Below, piece after piece: positions 45,701-56,500 of a stretch of DNA of 64,000 nt. The position numbers and the translations under genes were made by a program. The notes below the pieces were generated by a model. It ran no database searches. It was given only the letters and a program-made list of their open reading frames with translations, and had not been told where the DNA came from. This DNA is from Aquarana catesbeiana. Its lineage: Eukaryota; Chordata; Amphibia; Anura; Ranidae. The stretch lies in NCBI RefSeq assembly GCF_042186555.1, contig NC_133335.1, positions 179,701,419 to 179,765,418 of the forward strand. Reading direction: 5' to 3'. Positions within the stretch are counted from its first letter, which is position 1. The number at the start of each line of letters is the position of its first letter.

Positions 45701-46437
45701 GACCCCCCAGAACAAACCGTCCACCCCCCATTAGTACAGACCCCCAGGACAAACCCCCCTCCATTAGTACAGACCCCCAGGACAAACCGCCCTCCTCTCC
45801 ATTAGTACAGACCCCCCCAGGACAAACCCCCTCCATTAGTACAGACCCCAGGACAAAGCGCCCCCCCTCTCCATTAGTACAGACCCCCCCAGGACAAACC
45901 CCCCTCCATTAGTACAGACCCCCCAGGACAAACCCCCCTCCATTAGTACAGACCCCCTTAGGACAGACCCCCCTCCATTAGTACAGACCCCCCAGGACAA
46001 AGCCCCCCTCCATTAGTACAGACCCCCCCAGGACAAACCCCCTCCATTAGTACAGATTCCCCAGGACAACCCCCCCCCCTCCATTAGTACAGATCCCCCC
46101 TCCATTAGTACAGACCCCCGTAGGACAAAGCCCCCCTTCATTAGTACAGACCCCCCAGGACAAACCGCCCACCCTCCATTAGTACAGACCCCCCCAGGAC
46201 AACCCCCCTCCATTAGTACAGACCCCCCCAGGAAACCCCCCTCCATTAGTACAGACCCCCCAGGACAAACCCCCCTCCATTAGTACAGACCCCCCTATGA
46301 CAGACCCCCCCTCCATTAGTACAGACCCCCCAGGACAAAGCCCCCCTCCATTAGTACAAACCCCCCCAGGACAAACCCCCTCCATTAGTACAGACCCCTT
46401 AGGACAGACCCCCCTCTATTAGTAGAGACTCCCCCCC
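42726..46437. repeat. C-rich 34-bp minisatellite, about 108 copies
   Basis: Unit ACAGACCCCCCAGGACAAAC + CCCCCTCCATTAGT, with one-base length changes in the C runs. The minus strand carries two G runs of 4-7 per unit, so the array has around 200 closely spaced G runs. A higher-order period of about 346 bp is visible at 44,117-44,740 (GACAAAGCCCCCCATTAG at 44,151 and 44,497, each with the same ordered variants). Minus-strand frames rich in Gly, Val, Cys, Thr, Asn and Ser are array artefacts. Confidence 0.97.
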
Positions 46438-46854
46438 TCCATTAGCGTACATAAAAACATCCGGGCGGCAGCTGGAGAGGAGAGGACAGTATGCAGCCAC
46501 GCCGCCCGGGTGGAGAGCAGATGGAGACAGGCTTGGGCGGGAGGGAAAGACAGAGGAGGAGAACACGTCAGGCACAGACCGCCCCCCCAGTGATGTTACT
46601 GCGTGGCTGGTCTCTCTCCACACAGAGACCAGCCGCTCCGATCTCCAGCGCTGCTCTCCCTCTCTGACAGGAGGAGGGAGGGGGGACGGGCTGCTGCTTG
46701 AGCCTCGAAAACTATAGCCTGCGGAGGGAGCCGCCTCTGGACACAGAGAGGAGGAGAAGGAGGAGAGAGGGGAGCACTCTGGCGCTTCAGTGCCCCCACC
46801 TCTCTGGCGCCCGGGTGCACTGCACCCCGTGCACCCCGTCTGGGATCGGCCCTG
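46438..46854. mobile_element. GC-rich hAT right end
   Basis: Ends GGGATCGGCCCTG; reverse-complemented this is CAGGGCCGATCCC followed by GGGGTGCACGGGGTGCA, a hAT terminus of the CAGGGCCG type. The C-rich array to the left may lie inside this element, whose left end I did not find. The 296-codon minus-strand frame across this segment has no domain and is a consequence of high GC. Confidence 0.6.
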
Positions 46855-47519
46855 ATCACACCCCCCCAATCCTCTAGCTGTACAAATGCCACCATATTTT
46901 TTTACCCTCCCCCCCAAACCTCCCCTCCCAACACAGACCTCAAAAACAGTATAGCTTGATATGGGGTGGGAGATGATCTTCCTTCCAGGCTCCTCTTCGT
47001 GATCGGTTATGAGACAGGTTAGAGTCAAGGAGGAACCTAGTGGAAGCTTCCTCGCCTCTGTTACATAAGCAGCAGTAGGCAGGGAGAGATGCTGCAAGTT
47101 CTGCCAATGCCTGGATACCACACCCCCCCCCCCCTTCCTGTATATTACACCAGCTGTGCCCAGGGGTGATGGGGAGAGAAGTGCTGTCTTTTGTAAATAG
47201 ACAGTAATGAGCATACACCAAAGGACCAGTGCCGAAGGTGCACATTCCAGCTGAAAAAAGCCCTGTGCGCACAGGGTGATTAGGTACACATGCCTATGCT
47301 GGCCACCATGAGTGGGATGCTTATATACTTTCCATCGCTAGGTGAAAGAGAAGAATGCCAGGGTAGGGCAATGGTTTCTCGCCTTACAAAATATTTTCGC
47401 TTCACAACAGAGCACAGAGCTGGTAAGTTTTACTGTAATGCAGAAGTTCACTCCAGGACCCACTGTCTTTTAGGTCAAATGATATTAGTGCACATGTCTA
47501 TCAAACCCACATTTTCAGT
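46855..47519. other. No feature seen
   Basis: Mixed sequence with short C runs. The small frames on both strands have no domain. Confidence 0.5.
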
Positions 47520-47720
47520 CGTAAATGCACTAAACTTGGTTTTAGGACACACAAACGGAGCACATTACCCTTTTTTTGGTAAAATATAAAAGATGAGGTT
47601 GTATCAATTAAGTAGATACCAAATATGTCAGGCCTTAAAAAATTGCATGTGCTTGTGAAACAGTGACAAACTTTGTTACCCAATATTTTACATAGACACG
47701 TTTAAAAGCTTATACAGCCT
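47520..47720. repeat. Fragment of the piggyBac-family interior
   Basis: TAAATGCACTAAAC.., GTAGATACCAAATATGTCAG, GGCCTTAAAAAATTGCATGTG and ACACGTTTAAAAGC follow the order of the module at 19,900-20,060 with many substitutions. No TTAA-type ends nearby. Confidence 0.6.
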
Positions 47721-49059
47721 ATCAAACAAAAGGTAATCAAAAATGATGGCCCTAGAATTATCATACTTACTCCAGCGTGCACAGTGATAACTAAAGTGAG
47801 ACCCGTAGGAGAGAATAGACGGAGGGGATGCATGACTATGGGAGGAACAGGGGTCAGGGAACGGTCAGTCAGGTCAGTGGTGGGGCATAAGTTCAGCTCT
47901 TACCTGATTGGAGGTAGAAGTCAGTGGGGGCTGGATCCAGAGGTTGGGGTCCGGTGTAGGGGGTGGATTCTGCATCATTCGGAGAAGTTTGGAGAGGAGA
48001 CATCTTCCCACCCTCCCGCCCTGGTGTTAGGAGTCAGCAGGCTGGATAGGTATGGGTTGTATTGGTATTTTATGAATACGGGTGAAGGTGTTTGTGTGAT
48101 TCAACCTTATTTTCAAAAAAAAAAAAATAAAAAAAAAAAAAAAAAAAAAAAAAAAAGAATAATAAATAAAAATAAAATAAATAAATGAGGAATAAATTAA
48201 AAAAAAAAATATATATATATATATAACTCATGTTGTCTACGGTAAAAATGTAATGTTGTGGTGTATTTTCGAACTTGTCACAGCAGTTGGCGGTTCAAGG
48301 GGTCTTTGGGTATCAGTACAAATTTTACATGGTCACAGGAGTAGTGGGGCCCATCTAAGGATGGCGCTTACATTTGTTAGCGGTGGTTCTCCCAGGAGAT
48401 AAATCCCCTGGGGGAGGGGAATATGGAAGTAGTTGTGTTGTCCGAGTGTCCTCGAGCCTGTTGGGGTACAGCTGAGGATATAGACCGTTTACAGTTATAA
48501 AGTGTGCCTTTTTTAAGACACCCAAAGACCTCTTGCTGTTGTACATTATTTTGTTATTAAGGGTATGTGTTAAATGTTTTCATGTTTTTTGTTATTTATT
48601 ATTTGGTTAATAAAATTGGCTGCTGTGGCCTTATAAAACCCATGTCACGCAGTCTGTGTCTTTAATTTAATGGTAAGACCCAAGGTTGACGAATCCTTTA
48701 GTCATGTAGTATGTATAGCTCAACCGTTGTTTCTATACGTAGTAGCACCCAGCGCATGCATTTCTATTGGGCCAGCAGCAATCTCACAAGGAAGTAGTTT
48801 CTGCATGATAGTCCAGGTGGCTTCCTGGAAGGTTCCCCAGACCTGTTCCACAGGCAAGTGACATAAAGAGTCTATAGTCCAGACACCCAAGTGAGTGGCT
48901 GCACATAAACAAAAAATGTATCTCTGCACTGGTCTGATATTGAACTGCTGCAACCCAAATCCTGGACAGGAAAATAAACACTAAAAAAATGAATGCTTCG
49001 CTGCTCCTTTAAATAATCTCAGCATGTCTGACCAAGTATTGAGAAAAATAAGTGATACA
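47721..49059. other. Unidentified repeat remnants with poly(A)-rich tract
   Basis: An A-rich tract (48,115-48,190, mixed A and AATAA) follows a GC-moderate stretch, then TAAAATTGGCTGCTGTGGCC near 48,612, a phrase that looks like the 3' end of a retroelement transcript. I cannot assign a family. The open frame at 47,784-48,188 ends in Lys repeats from the A tract. Confidence 0.4.
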
Positions 49060-49650
49060 GTCTAATTAAATGATACTCCTAACTTGAATGTATTATATAC
49101 AAACTGTGCTTTGAACTAAAAATCCCCCAAAATTTCCAAAAAGTTATAAAATCAAAAGGGTGTAACCAGGTGCACAAATGAAAAACAATGTGCCGAGCGA
49201 AAGTCCATGAAACACATCCACTCATTCAATGAAAAATGCATATAGCAATAGCAGGTGTATAAAATATCCGATAATCCACCAGTGTTCAAACAATAAAAAG
49301 ATTCTCCATCCACAAGATAAAGGTTGGTCTCTTACCAGACGTGATGGATCCCTATTACAGAGATCAAGGCAAATTGTGAAGGAATAATCACAGATGTGGA
49401 AATCTCAGATAGCGTGTCTCCATATGTTTGCAGGGAAGAACTCCATGTATCCAGATAACATATATAGAGAAGGGAGAAACCTCATAGCGTGAATCAGCCA
49501 AAAATCTTTATTAAAAAGGATAAAGGTAACACTCACATAGAGGTTAAAAATTTGAGCATGAACAGAGCATGAACACTAGTGGTGATATCACCCTTCCAGC
49601 TAGTCCAGATGGCATTACATGTGCTCTCCGATCCAACGTGTTTCCACACA
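49060..49650 (-). mobile_element. PLE terminal-repeat-like remnant
   Basis: The stretch includes GTGTAACCAGGTGCACAAAT, AATCTTTATTAAAAAGGATA and, at about 49,636, CCAACGTGTTTCCACAC. Reverse-complemented, the last is GTGTGGAAACACGTTGG, comparable to GTGGTGAAACGCGTCTGG in the PLE at 31,251. I recognise this phrase series from amphibian PLE terminal regions. Non-coding; limits approximate. Confidence 0.5.
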
Positions 49651-51844
49651 ACTGTCATCTACTGGGAATGGGGTGGTCTGCACATGCCAGACCATCCCAC
49701 TGGAAGTTTGACACCCTGGAAACAGTCCCCTCTCTAGTGACTGGGTCTTCCCAGAAAGCTGTGTGCCCAAAACCAGCTACCCTCATGCCAGATAAATTGT
49801 GGAGGACTATGACTGGTGTATTGCTGCCGTGACCACACTTAACTCCTAACTTACCCACCTTATACGAATAAGACACGACCACTGTGAATGGATTTAAATG
49901 GCCATAGCAGCCTTTTATTAACAAAAAACACCATTAACAGTACATCTTTTTATCACATTCCATGAAAATAAAAAACTTTACCCCACTAATGTACACTAAC
50001 TGACTCTCTTATTGCAGGTATTTGGAGGCAAGCATGGTCTACCAAATCTGCCGTATCAAGCTCCAGTTCCATTCCTACTGCCCCCAGCCGCAAATACATC
50101 GATTCGGGGACAATTAGTTACCACATTACCCCCTGATACAGCCCCAATACCGATATCGCCATACTGACGTCACTTATTCGGGAAGGTACCCATACCAAAG
50201 ATGAGCCCCTCCCATCATTCTCCACAGAAATTTTGACCATGCCCACCTTCAAAACCCTGAGACCCCTGCCCACTGCTATGACGCCGTAGGACCCCCCCCC
50301 CCACCAAATATCACAACCCAGGACTAATCATTAATGGGGAAGGCTACCAGAAAAAGAAAAGGCGAAACAACAAACATTAACCTTAAGGGAGGGAGGGAGG
50401 GAAAAGTCCTCTTGGTCTGCCCGGCTCCAACTGACCCTCAGTAACTCCCCCTCTCTGCCTAGACCACCGTTGGCCCCACCCTGCCCCAGCTTGCTCCACC
50501 CTACCACACCCTGCTCACTTCCAATCAGTTAAGCCTGTTACTATATTAAAATTATTTATTAATCTGCCTAACCACAGCCTACGCTGCACATCCAGTCATG
50601 TAGGCCCTCCTCTTAATGCTGGACATATCATTGCAGGCCTATTCTTTCATCTGGCAACAGATCTAATGCCCAGTTACTTCTGTCTCAGTAGATGCATCTT
50701 TCAGAACTAAAACAGGCTAAATTTGTCCCAGGCATCTAGGCATCAATAATTGGTCATAAATGGGTCATTAGAAAATGCACACACCACAAGAAAGCACCAT
50801 TACAGAGTTCCAATTTGGAATTTAGGCAAAAAGGTTGGCAGTGAAAGAGATGAGCATTAAAGGGTCTATTTATACTTGTTTTCACACAAGCTTCATGCAC
50901 CTTTTACCCAGGATTAACACATTTTCCAATTTAATACAATTAGAGAAATGTGTGAATCTTGACTCAAAGCTGCGTGTAACTTTGAAGATAAAGAGGGAGG
51001 CCCTTGATTTGAAAATATACAAGTGTAAGTGGGGTGAAATATATATAGCCATGAAAAATATTTTCGTTTGTTAACACAGGAAAATATCATGGAGATTTGG
51101 GCACTTCGAAGAGAAGTCTACAAAAAATATATCTTTATTCAGGGGAAACAAATCTACAAATGTCTCCAAAAACCGAATGACAGGATGTGTAAGGGCCACA
51201 GAAGAGCACCATGGAGTACAAAATAACCTTGATTGTCTGAAAGAGGGCACAGGCACAGGCTCTGGGTCATAGATATTTTTTCCCTAGGGCTAAGTGGTTG
51301 GGTACCCAGGGGAGAATAATTAGGTGTGTTCCATGGTGAAATGTGGATGTGGGTAAATTGTGCCAACAGTGGGAGGGGCTTAAAATTTGAGCCTACTCAC
51401 TGTGTACAAGGTAACATAGGCCACAGCCCTTGTTCCCAACAAATATGCTTTTATTACTGTGCCACAAGTAAGAGTCTAAAAGACACATATAATACAAATC
51501 GGTTTTGTAAAAAAAAAAAAAATTTTTACATATAATGAAACTCTTCATTTATGTATGCTTTTCTGCACACCGCCTACAATGAAGAAGAATTGCATAGTCA
51601 GTGACTACTTGGCAACCATCAATTGTTGTGCAATATAAGGAGTGCAGTGATTAGGAGTATGTCACATACAGCCCAGCAAGCAGAGTTCAGTGACCAGGAG
51701 TATTGAATACACAACATAGTGTATGCAATATTGGGCAGAGCTCAGGAGTGGATAACGCACATAGCGCAGGGGTCACGTTTGTGGAATGCTCAGAGTCCAG
51801 GGGGCATGAATACATAATGCACAGATCACAGGGGTTGGAGCACC
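49651..51844. other. Gene-free region, repeats not identified
   Basis: No frame above about 90 codons with any domain. The segment around 49,890-49,930 (GGCCATAGCAGCCTTTTATT) and the C-rich run at about 50,292 are the only distinctive parts. Could include old retroelement 3' sequence. Confidence 0.45.
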
Positions 51845-52099
51845 CAGGGCCGGTGCAAGGATTTTTGTGTACATAGGCGAAGGTGCATTTTGGTGCCCCC
51901 CCCACCATCCTCCAGCCACCCCTGAGCCCCAGACAGCAGCTCTGCAGGGAGGACGGGACTGCATGAGCCCGTTCATCAGGATATTATACTGTAAGGGGGA
52001 ACTCTAATAAAGAGGGGCTCTGGGCACCCTGTGACAAAGCCCCCCTTACATTAAAAGCCCACCTTACATCAGAGTTCCTCTTTACACTAGAGTTTGCTC
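51845..52099. mobile_element. hAT left end, CAGGGCCGGTGCAAGG
   Basis: CAGGGCCGGTGCAAGGATTT followed by TAGGCGAA is a common frog hAT terminus. The matching right end is absent before the duplicated segment begins at 52,100, so it is truncated. Confidence 0.65.
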
Positions 52100-52818
52100 C
52101 AACCTTGAAGGCCTGACAAAGGACACACCAAGTGGAAAACATAACAAATCTATTTGCTGAAAATACTGCATATTCAGAAAAATCTACTGACTTTCTGACA
52201 GTCTGTGGCTATACAACAAGAAAGCTCTATTAACTCCTAGCATTGATGGCTCAACGAAAGGCCCAATCTTAAAATACACAAGAACAATGTACACACTGAA
52301 AACATACACATTTGGGGAAAAAAAGATCCATATTTGAGGTTTTAGATTTGACCATTTATGTTCTTGTTTAATAAATAATTTTACAGGTTGTGTTTAAAGT
52401 GTGGTTCAGTCATGTTCTTGTTTTGTGCACCACTGGTATTACATACAGTGGGGACAGAAAGTATTCAGACCCCCTTAAATTTTTCACTCTTTGTTATATT
52501 GCAGCCATTTGCTAAAATCATTTAAGTTAATTTTTTCCTCATTAATATACACACAGCACCCCATATTGACAGAAAAACACAGAATTGTTGACATTTTTGC
52601 AGATTTATTAAAAAAGAAAAACTGAAATATCACATGGTCCTAAGTATTCAGACCCTTTGCTCAGTATTTAGTAGAAGCACCCTTTTGATCTAATACAGCC
52701 ATGAGTCTTTTTGGGAAAGATGCAACACGTTTTTTACACCTGGATTTGGGGATCCTCTGCCATTCCTCCTTGCAGATCCTCTCCAGTTCTGTCAGGTTGG
52801 ATAGTAAACGTTGGTGGA
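52100..52818. repeat. Direct duplication, left copy (partner 63,217-64,000)
   Basis: Starts CAACCTTGAAGGCCTGACAA and includes about 345 bp of unrecognised sequence plus the first 370 bp of a Tc1 element. I count roughly 20 substitutions against the partner, plus a TA-repeat insertion in the partner. Confidence 0.93.
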
Positions 52819-52859
52819 CAGCCATTTTTAGGTCTCTCCAGAAAAGCTCAGCGAAGCTG

Positions 52860-53760
52860 GCCCCCCTACAATCAGCACAAATAAAAACTCAAGTGTGTTT
52901 CTTTAGTGCTACATTTGTGCTGTTTTGTGCTGCTAAAATTTCCGTTCTACCTGTTATCGTTTTTGCGTTATTAATGATTTATTAAAGGTCACCAAAAGTC
53001 AGTCAGCCCCCCTACAACACCCAAATGACACAAAACTGGTCTCGTTGGTTAGTGCTACGTTTGTGCTGTTTTGTGCTGCTAAAAATTCTGTTCTATCTTT
53101 TATCGTTTTTGCGTTATTAATGATTTATTAAAGGTCACCAAAGGTCAGTCAGCCCCCCTACAACGCCCAAATGACACAAAACTGGTCTCGTTGGTTAGTG
53201 CTACGTTTGTGCTGTTTTGTGCTGCTAACATTTCCATTCTATCTTTTATCATTTTCGTGTTATTAATGATTTATTAACGGTCACCAAAGGTCAGTCAGCC
53301 CCCCTACAACACCCAAATGACACAAAACTGGTCTCGTTGGTTAGTGCTACGTTTGTGCTGGTTTGTGCTGCTAAAATTTTTATTTGTGCTGTTATGGTTT
53401 TTAAGTTATAACAGTTTTCTTTTTCAAACCCCACTCACTTTGCCCACCCTACAATCAGCACAAATAAAAACTCAAGTGTGTTTCTTTAGTGCTACATTTG
53501 TGCTGTTTTGTGCTGCTAAAATTTCTGTCCTACCTTTTATCGTTTTTGCGTTATTAATGATTTATTAAAGGTCACCAAAGGTCACTACACCCAAATGACA
53601 CAAAACTGGTCTAGTTGGTTAGTGCCTCATTTGTGCTGGTTTGTGCTGCTAAAATTTTTATTTGTGCTGTTATGGTTTGTTAGTTATAACAGCTTGTTTT
53701 TATATTTGTGCTTTTTTGTGTCATAATAAAAATTTGTGCTGCTTTTTTTTTAAGATAATA
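52860..53760 (+). repeat. 146-bp tandem repeats, left arm
   Basis: About six units containing CCCCCCTACAACACCCAAAT, CTGGTCTCGTTGGTTAGTGC, TTTGTGCTGTTTTGTGCTGC and GTTATTAATGATTTATTAA. One variant unit has the longer TTATAACAG..TTTTTCAAACCCCACTCACT insert (near 53,400). Confidence 0.93.
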
Positions 53761-54244
53761 GCAATTTGTTTTTTTCCAGATGATGACATCACCCTGCTCT
53801 CCTGTCACGTACCTGGTTAGTGAGCTCCTGGTTAGAAAGCAGCCATGGGAGCACAGTGAGGTATGATTGCCTGTGATCAGTCCAGTAGACTGCGTGGTGG
53901 CAGCAGTCAGCAGGTGGATGTGGCGGCAGAACCAGCTGGTGGCAGATGAGCTGGCACTGAGCTTGGCTGGTAGGCAGACTGTGGGTAAGCAGCTGGAAGC
54001 AGGAGACAGATGAGACCTTGCTGGGCTGAAGAGCTGTAGCAGGCTGGATGAGCAGGATGCAGGGTCAGATGAGCCGGGTCCATAATGGCCAGGCAGATCA
54101 GGCATAGACGGCACACAACAGGATAGTCGGGTCACAAACCAAGTCAGCAACAGGAGGTAGATCAGGCAAGAAGAGAAGGCAGAAGCAGAATCCAGAGACA
54201 AGCCAAGGTCAGGGCTGGTAGCAGTCAAACGGAGGTCAGGAGTA

Positions 54245-55530
54245 GGGATGAGCCGAACACCCCCCTGTTCGGTTCGCACCAGAACATGCGAACAGGAAAA
54301 AAGTTTGCTCGAACACGCGAACACCGTTAAAGTCTATGGGACACGAACATGAATAATCAAAAGTGCTAATTTTAAAGGCTTATATGCAAGTTATTGTCAT
54401 AAAAAGTGTTTGGGGACCCGGGTCCTGCCCCAGGGGACATGGATCAATGCAAAAAAAAGTTTTAAAAACGGCCGTTTTTTCAGGAGCAGTGATTTTAATA
54501 ATGCTTAAAGTCAAACAATAAAAGTGTAATATCCCTTTAAATTTCCTACCTGGGGGGTGTCTATAGTATGCCTACTGACAGCAAAATGACGTTTCGAAGG
54601 AAAAAAAGCCATTTAAAACTACCCGCGGCTATTGCATTGCCGACAATACACATAGAAGTTCATTGATAAAAACGGCATGGGAATTCCCCACAGGGAAATC
54701 CCGAACCAAAATGAAAAAAAAAATGACGTGGGAGTCCCCCTAAATTCCATACCAGGCCCTTTAGGTCTGGTATGGATATTAAGGGGAACCCCGGCCAAAA
54801 TTTAAAAAAAAAAATGACGTGGGGTTCCCCCTAAATTCCATACCAGACCATTGAGGTCTGGTATGGATTTTAAGGGGAACCCCGCGCCAAAAAAAAAACC
54901 AAAAACAAAAACAAAGGCCGCAGGAAAAGAGGGGGGGACGAGAGTGCGCCCCCCCCCTCCTGAACCGTACCAGGCCACATGCCCTCAACATTGGGAGGGT
55001 GCTTTGGGGTAGCCCCCCAAAACACCTTGTCCCCATGTTGATGAGGACAAGGGCCTCATCCCCACAACCCTGGCCGGTGGTTGTGGGGGTCTGCGGGCGG
55101 GGGGCTTATCGGAATCTGGAAGCCCCCTTTAACAAGGGGACCCCCAGATCCTGGCCCCCCCTGTGTGAAATGGTAAGGGGGTACTTACCCCTGCCATTTC
55201 ACTAAAAAACTGTCAAAAATGTTAAAAATGACAAGAGACAGTTTTTGACAATTCCTTTATTTAAATGCTTCTTCTTTCTTCCTTCATCTTCCTCTGGTTC
55301 TTCTGGCTCTTCTGGTTCCTCCTCCAGCGTTCTCGTTCAGCATCTCCTCCGCGGTGTCTTCTATCTTCTTCTCCTCGGGCCGCTCCGCACCCATGACATG
55401 AGGGGAGGCTCCCGCTCTTCTCTTCATCTTCTTCTTCATCCTCTTCTCTTCTTCCTTCTTCTCTTCTTCTCTTCTTCATTTTCTTCTCCGGGCCGCTCCG
55501 CACCCATGCTATCATGAAGGGAGGCTCCCG
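54245..55530. mobile_element. hAT with TAGGGATGAGCC left end, at the centre of the foldback element
   Basis: TAGGGATGAGCCGAACACCC then GGTTCGCACCAGAACATGCG match the start of the element at 25,424. The interior has the AAATTCCATACCAG / GTCTGGTATGG module three times (about 54,740-54,870) and pyrimidine-rich CTTCTTC tracts (55,265-55,490). The right TAGGGATG terminus and 8-bp duplication are missing; the sequence runs into a 200-bp palindrome. Minus-strand 128-codon and other frames are low-complexity artefacts. Confidence 0.75.
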
Positions 55531-55533
55531 CTG

Positions 55534-55733
55534 TGTGACGGCGTCTCTTCGTCTAACGGCTCTTAAATAACGGGGGGCGGGGCCCCCGGTGACCCCGCCC
55601 CCCTCTGACACACGGTGACTTCCCTGTGACGTCACGGGGAATGCCACAGGGAAGTCCCGTCATGTCCCGTGCGTCAGAGGGGGCGGGGCCACCCAGTTAT
55701 TTAAGAGCCGTCAGACGAAGAGACGCCGTCACA
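55534..55733. repeat. 200-bp near-perfect palindrome
   Basis: Left arm starts TGTGACGGCGTCTCTTCGTC, right arm ends with its reverse complement; arms about 90-100 bp, differing by a few substitutions and small indels. The centre is near CTGTGACGTCACGGGGAATG. GC-rich (GGGGCGGGGCC blocks) on both sides. Confidence 0.9.
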
Positions 55734-55739
55734 GAATGG

Positions 55740-56500
55740 AAAGTAAATAGGCACAAATCAACACAAACGTAGCACTCACCAACCAGCCCGTTTTCATTTT
55801 GTGTGGCTGCTGTAGGGGGTGTCAGGGAAGGCTTTCGCATAGCACAAACGATGTCTCCCTGTACATACATATGCGCATGCGCAGACTGGCAACTGGCTGG
55901 GCAGATGAGCATGAGCCTGTCACCAATGCTGGCACCAGACAGACTATTTAAACAGGCTGCAATTTGGTGTGCCGCTTCTGTGTGTTCATTCCTGATTTCT
56001 GTGTTTGACCTCTGATCCTAACCCAGCTTGCTCCTGACCTCCGTTTGACTGCTACCTGCCCTGACCTTGGCTTGTCTCTGGATTCTGCTTCTGCCTTCTC
56101 TTCTTGCCTGATCTACCTCCTGTTGCTGACTTGGTTTGTGACCCGACTATCCTGTTGTGTGCCGTCTATGCCTGATCTGCCTGGCCATTATGGACCCGGC
56201 TCATCTGACCCTGCATCCTGCTCATCCAGCCTGCTACAGCTCTTCAGCCCAGCAAGGTCTCATCTGTCTCCTGCTTCCAGCTGCTTACCCACAGTCTGCC
56301 ACCAGCCAAGCTCAGTGCCAGCTCATCTGCCACCAGCTGGTTCTGCCGCCACATCCACCTGCTGACTGCTGCCACCACGCATTCTACTGGACTGATCACA
56401 GGCACTCATACCTCACTGTGCTCCCATGGCTGCTTTCTAACCAGGAGCTCACTAACCAGGTACGTGACAGGAGAGCAGGGTGATGTCATCATCTGGAAAA
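55740..56500 (+). other. Core of the foldback element, LTR-like unique sequence
   Basis: From about 55,900 the sequence (CTATTTAAACAGGCTGCAAT, then CTGATTTCTGTGTTTGACC, CTTGGCTTGTCTCTGGATTC, GACTGATCACAGG) reads like the leader or terminal repeat of a frog retroelement, known to me only as a recurrent repeat. The part 56,030-56,480 is inverted relative to 53,800-54,244. The open frame at 56,045-56,365 has a Leu-rich stretch but is part of the repeat and has no domain. At 55,750 a phrase of the 146-bp unit (ACAAACGTAGCACT) reappears. Confidence 0.5.

Noticed and set aside
42679..46385. Many Gly/Val/Cys-rich minus-strand frames, collagen- or keratin-associated-like at first glance
   Set aside because: They are the 34-bp minisatellite read in successive frames with one-base indels.
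46399..47289. 296-codon minus-strand open frame, the longest but one in the window
   Set aside because: It runs from the C-rich array through GC-rich hAT end sequence. It has low-complexity Ser/Pro/Gly/Arg composition and no domain, and a second frame is open over the same DNA.
47784..48188. 134-codon plus-strand frame
   Set aside because: Ends in a Lys run translated from the A-rich tract. No domain or codon signal.
53680..54324. 214-codon minus-strand frame, and its counterpart at 56,045-56,483
   Set aside because: The two are the inverted arms of the foldback element, Ser/Leu-rich without a domain. Conservation between them reflects DNA duplication and not coding.
55245..55647. Acidic/basic repeat protein frames (EEE, KKMKKRR) on both strands
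   Set aside because: They come from CTTCTTC-type simple sequence inside a hAT.
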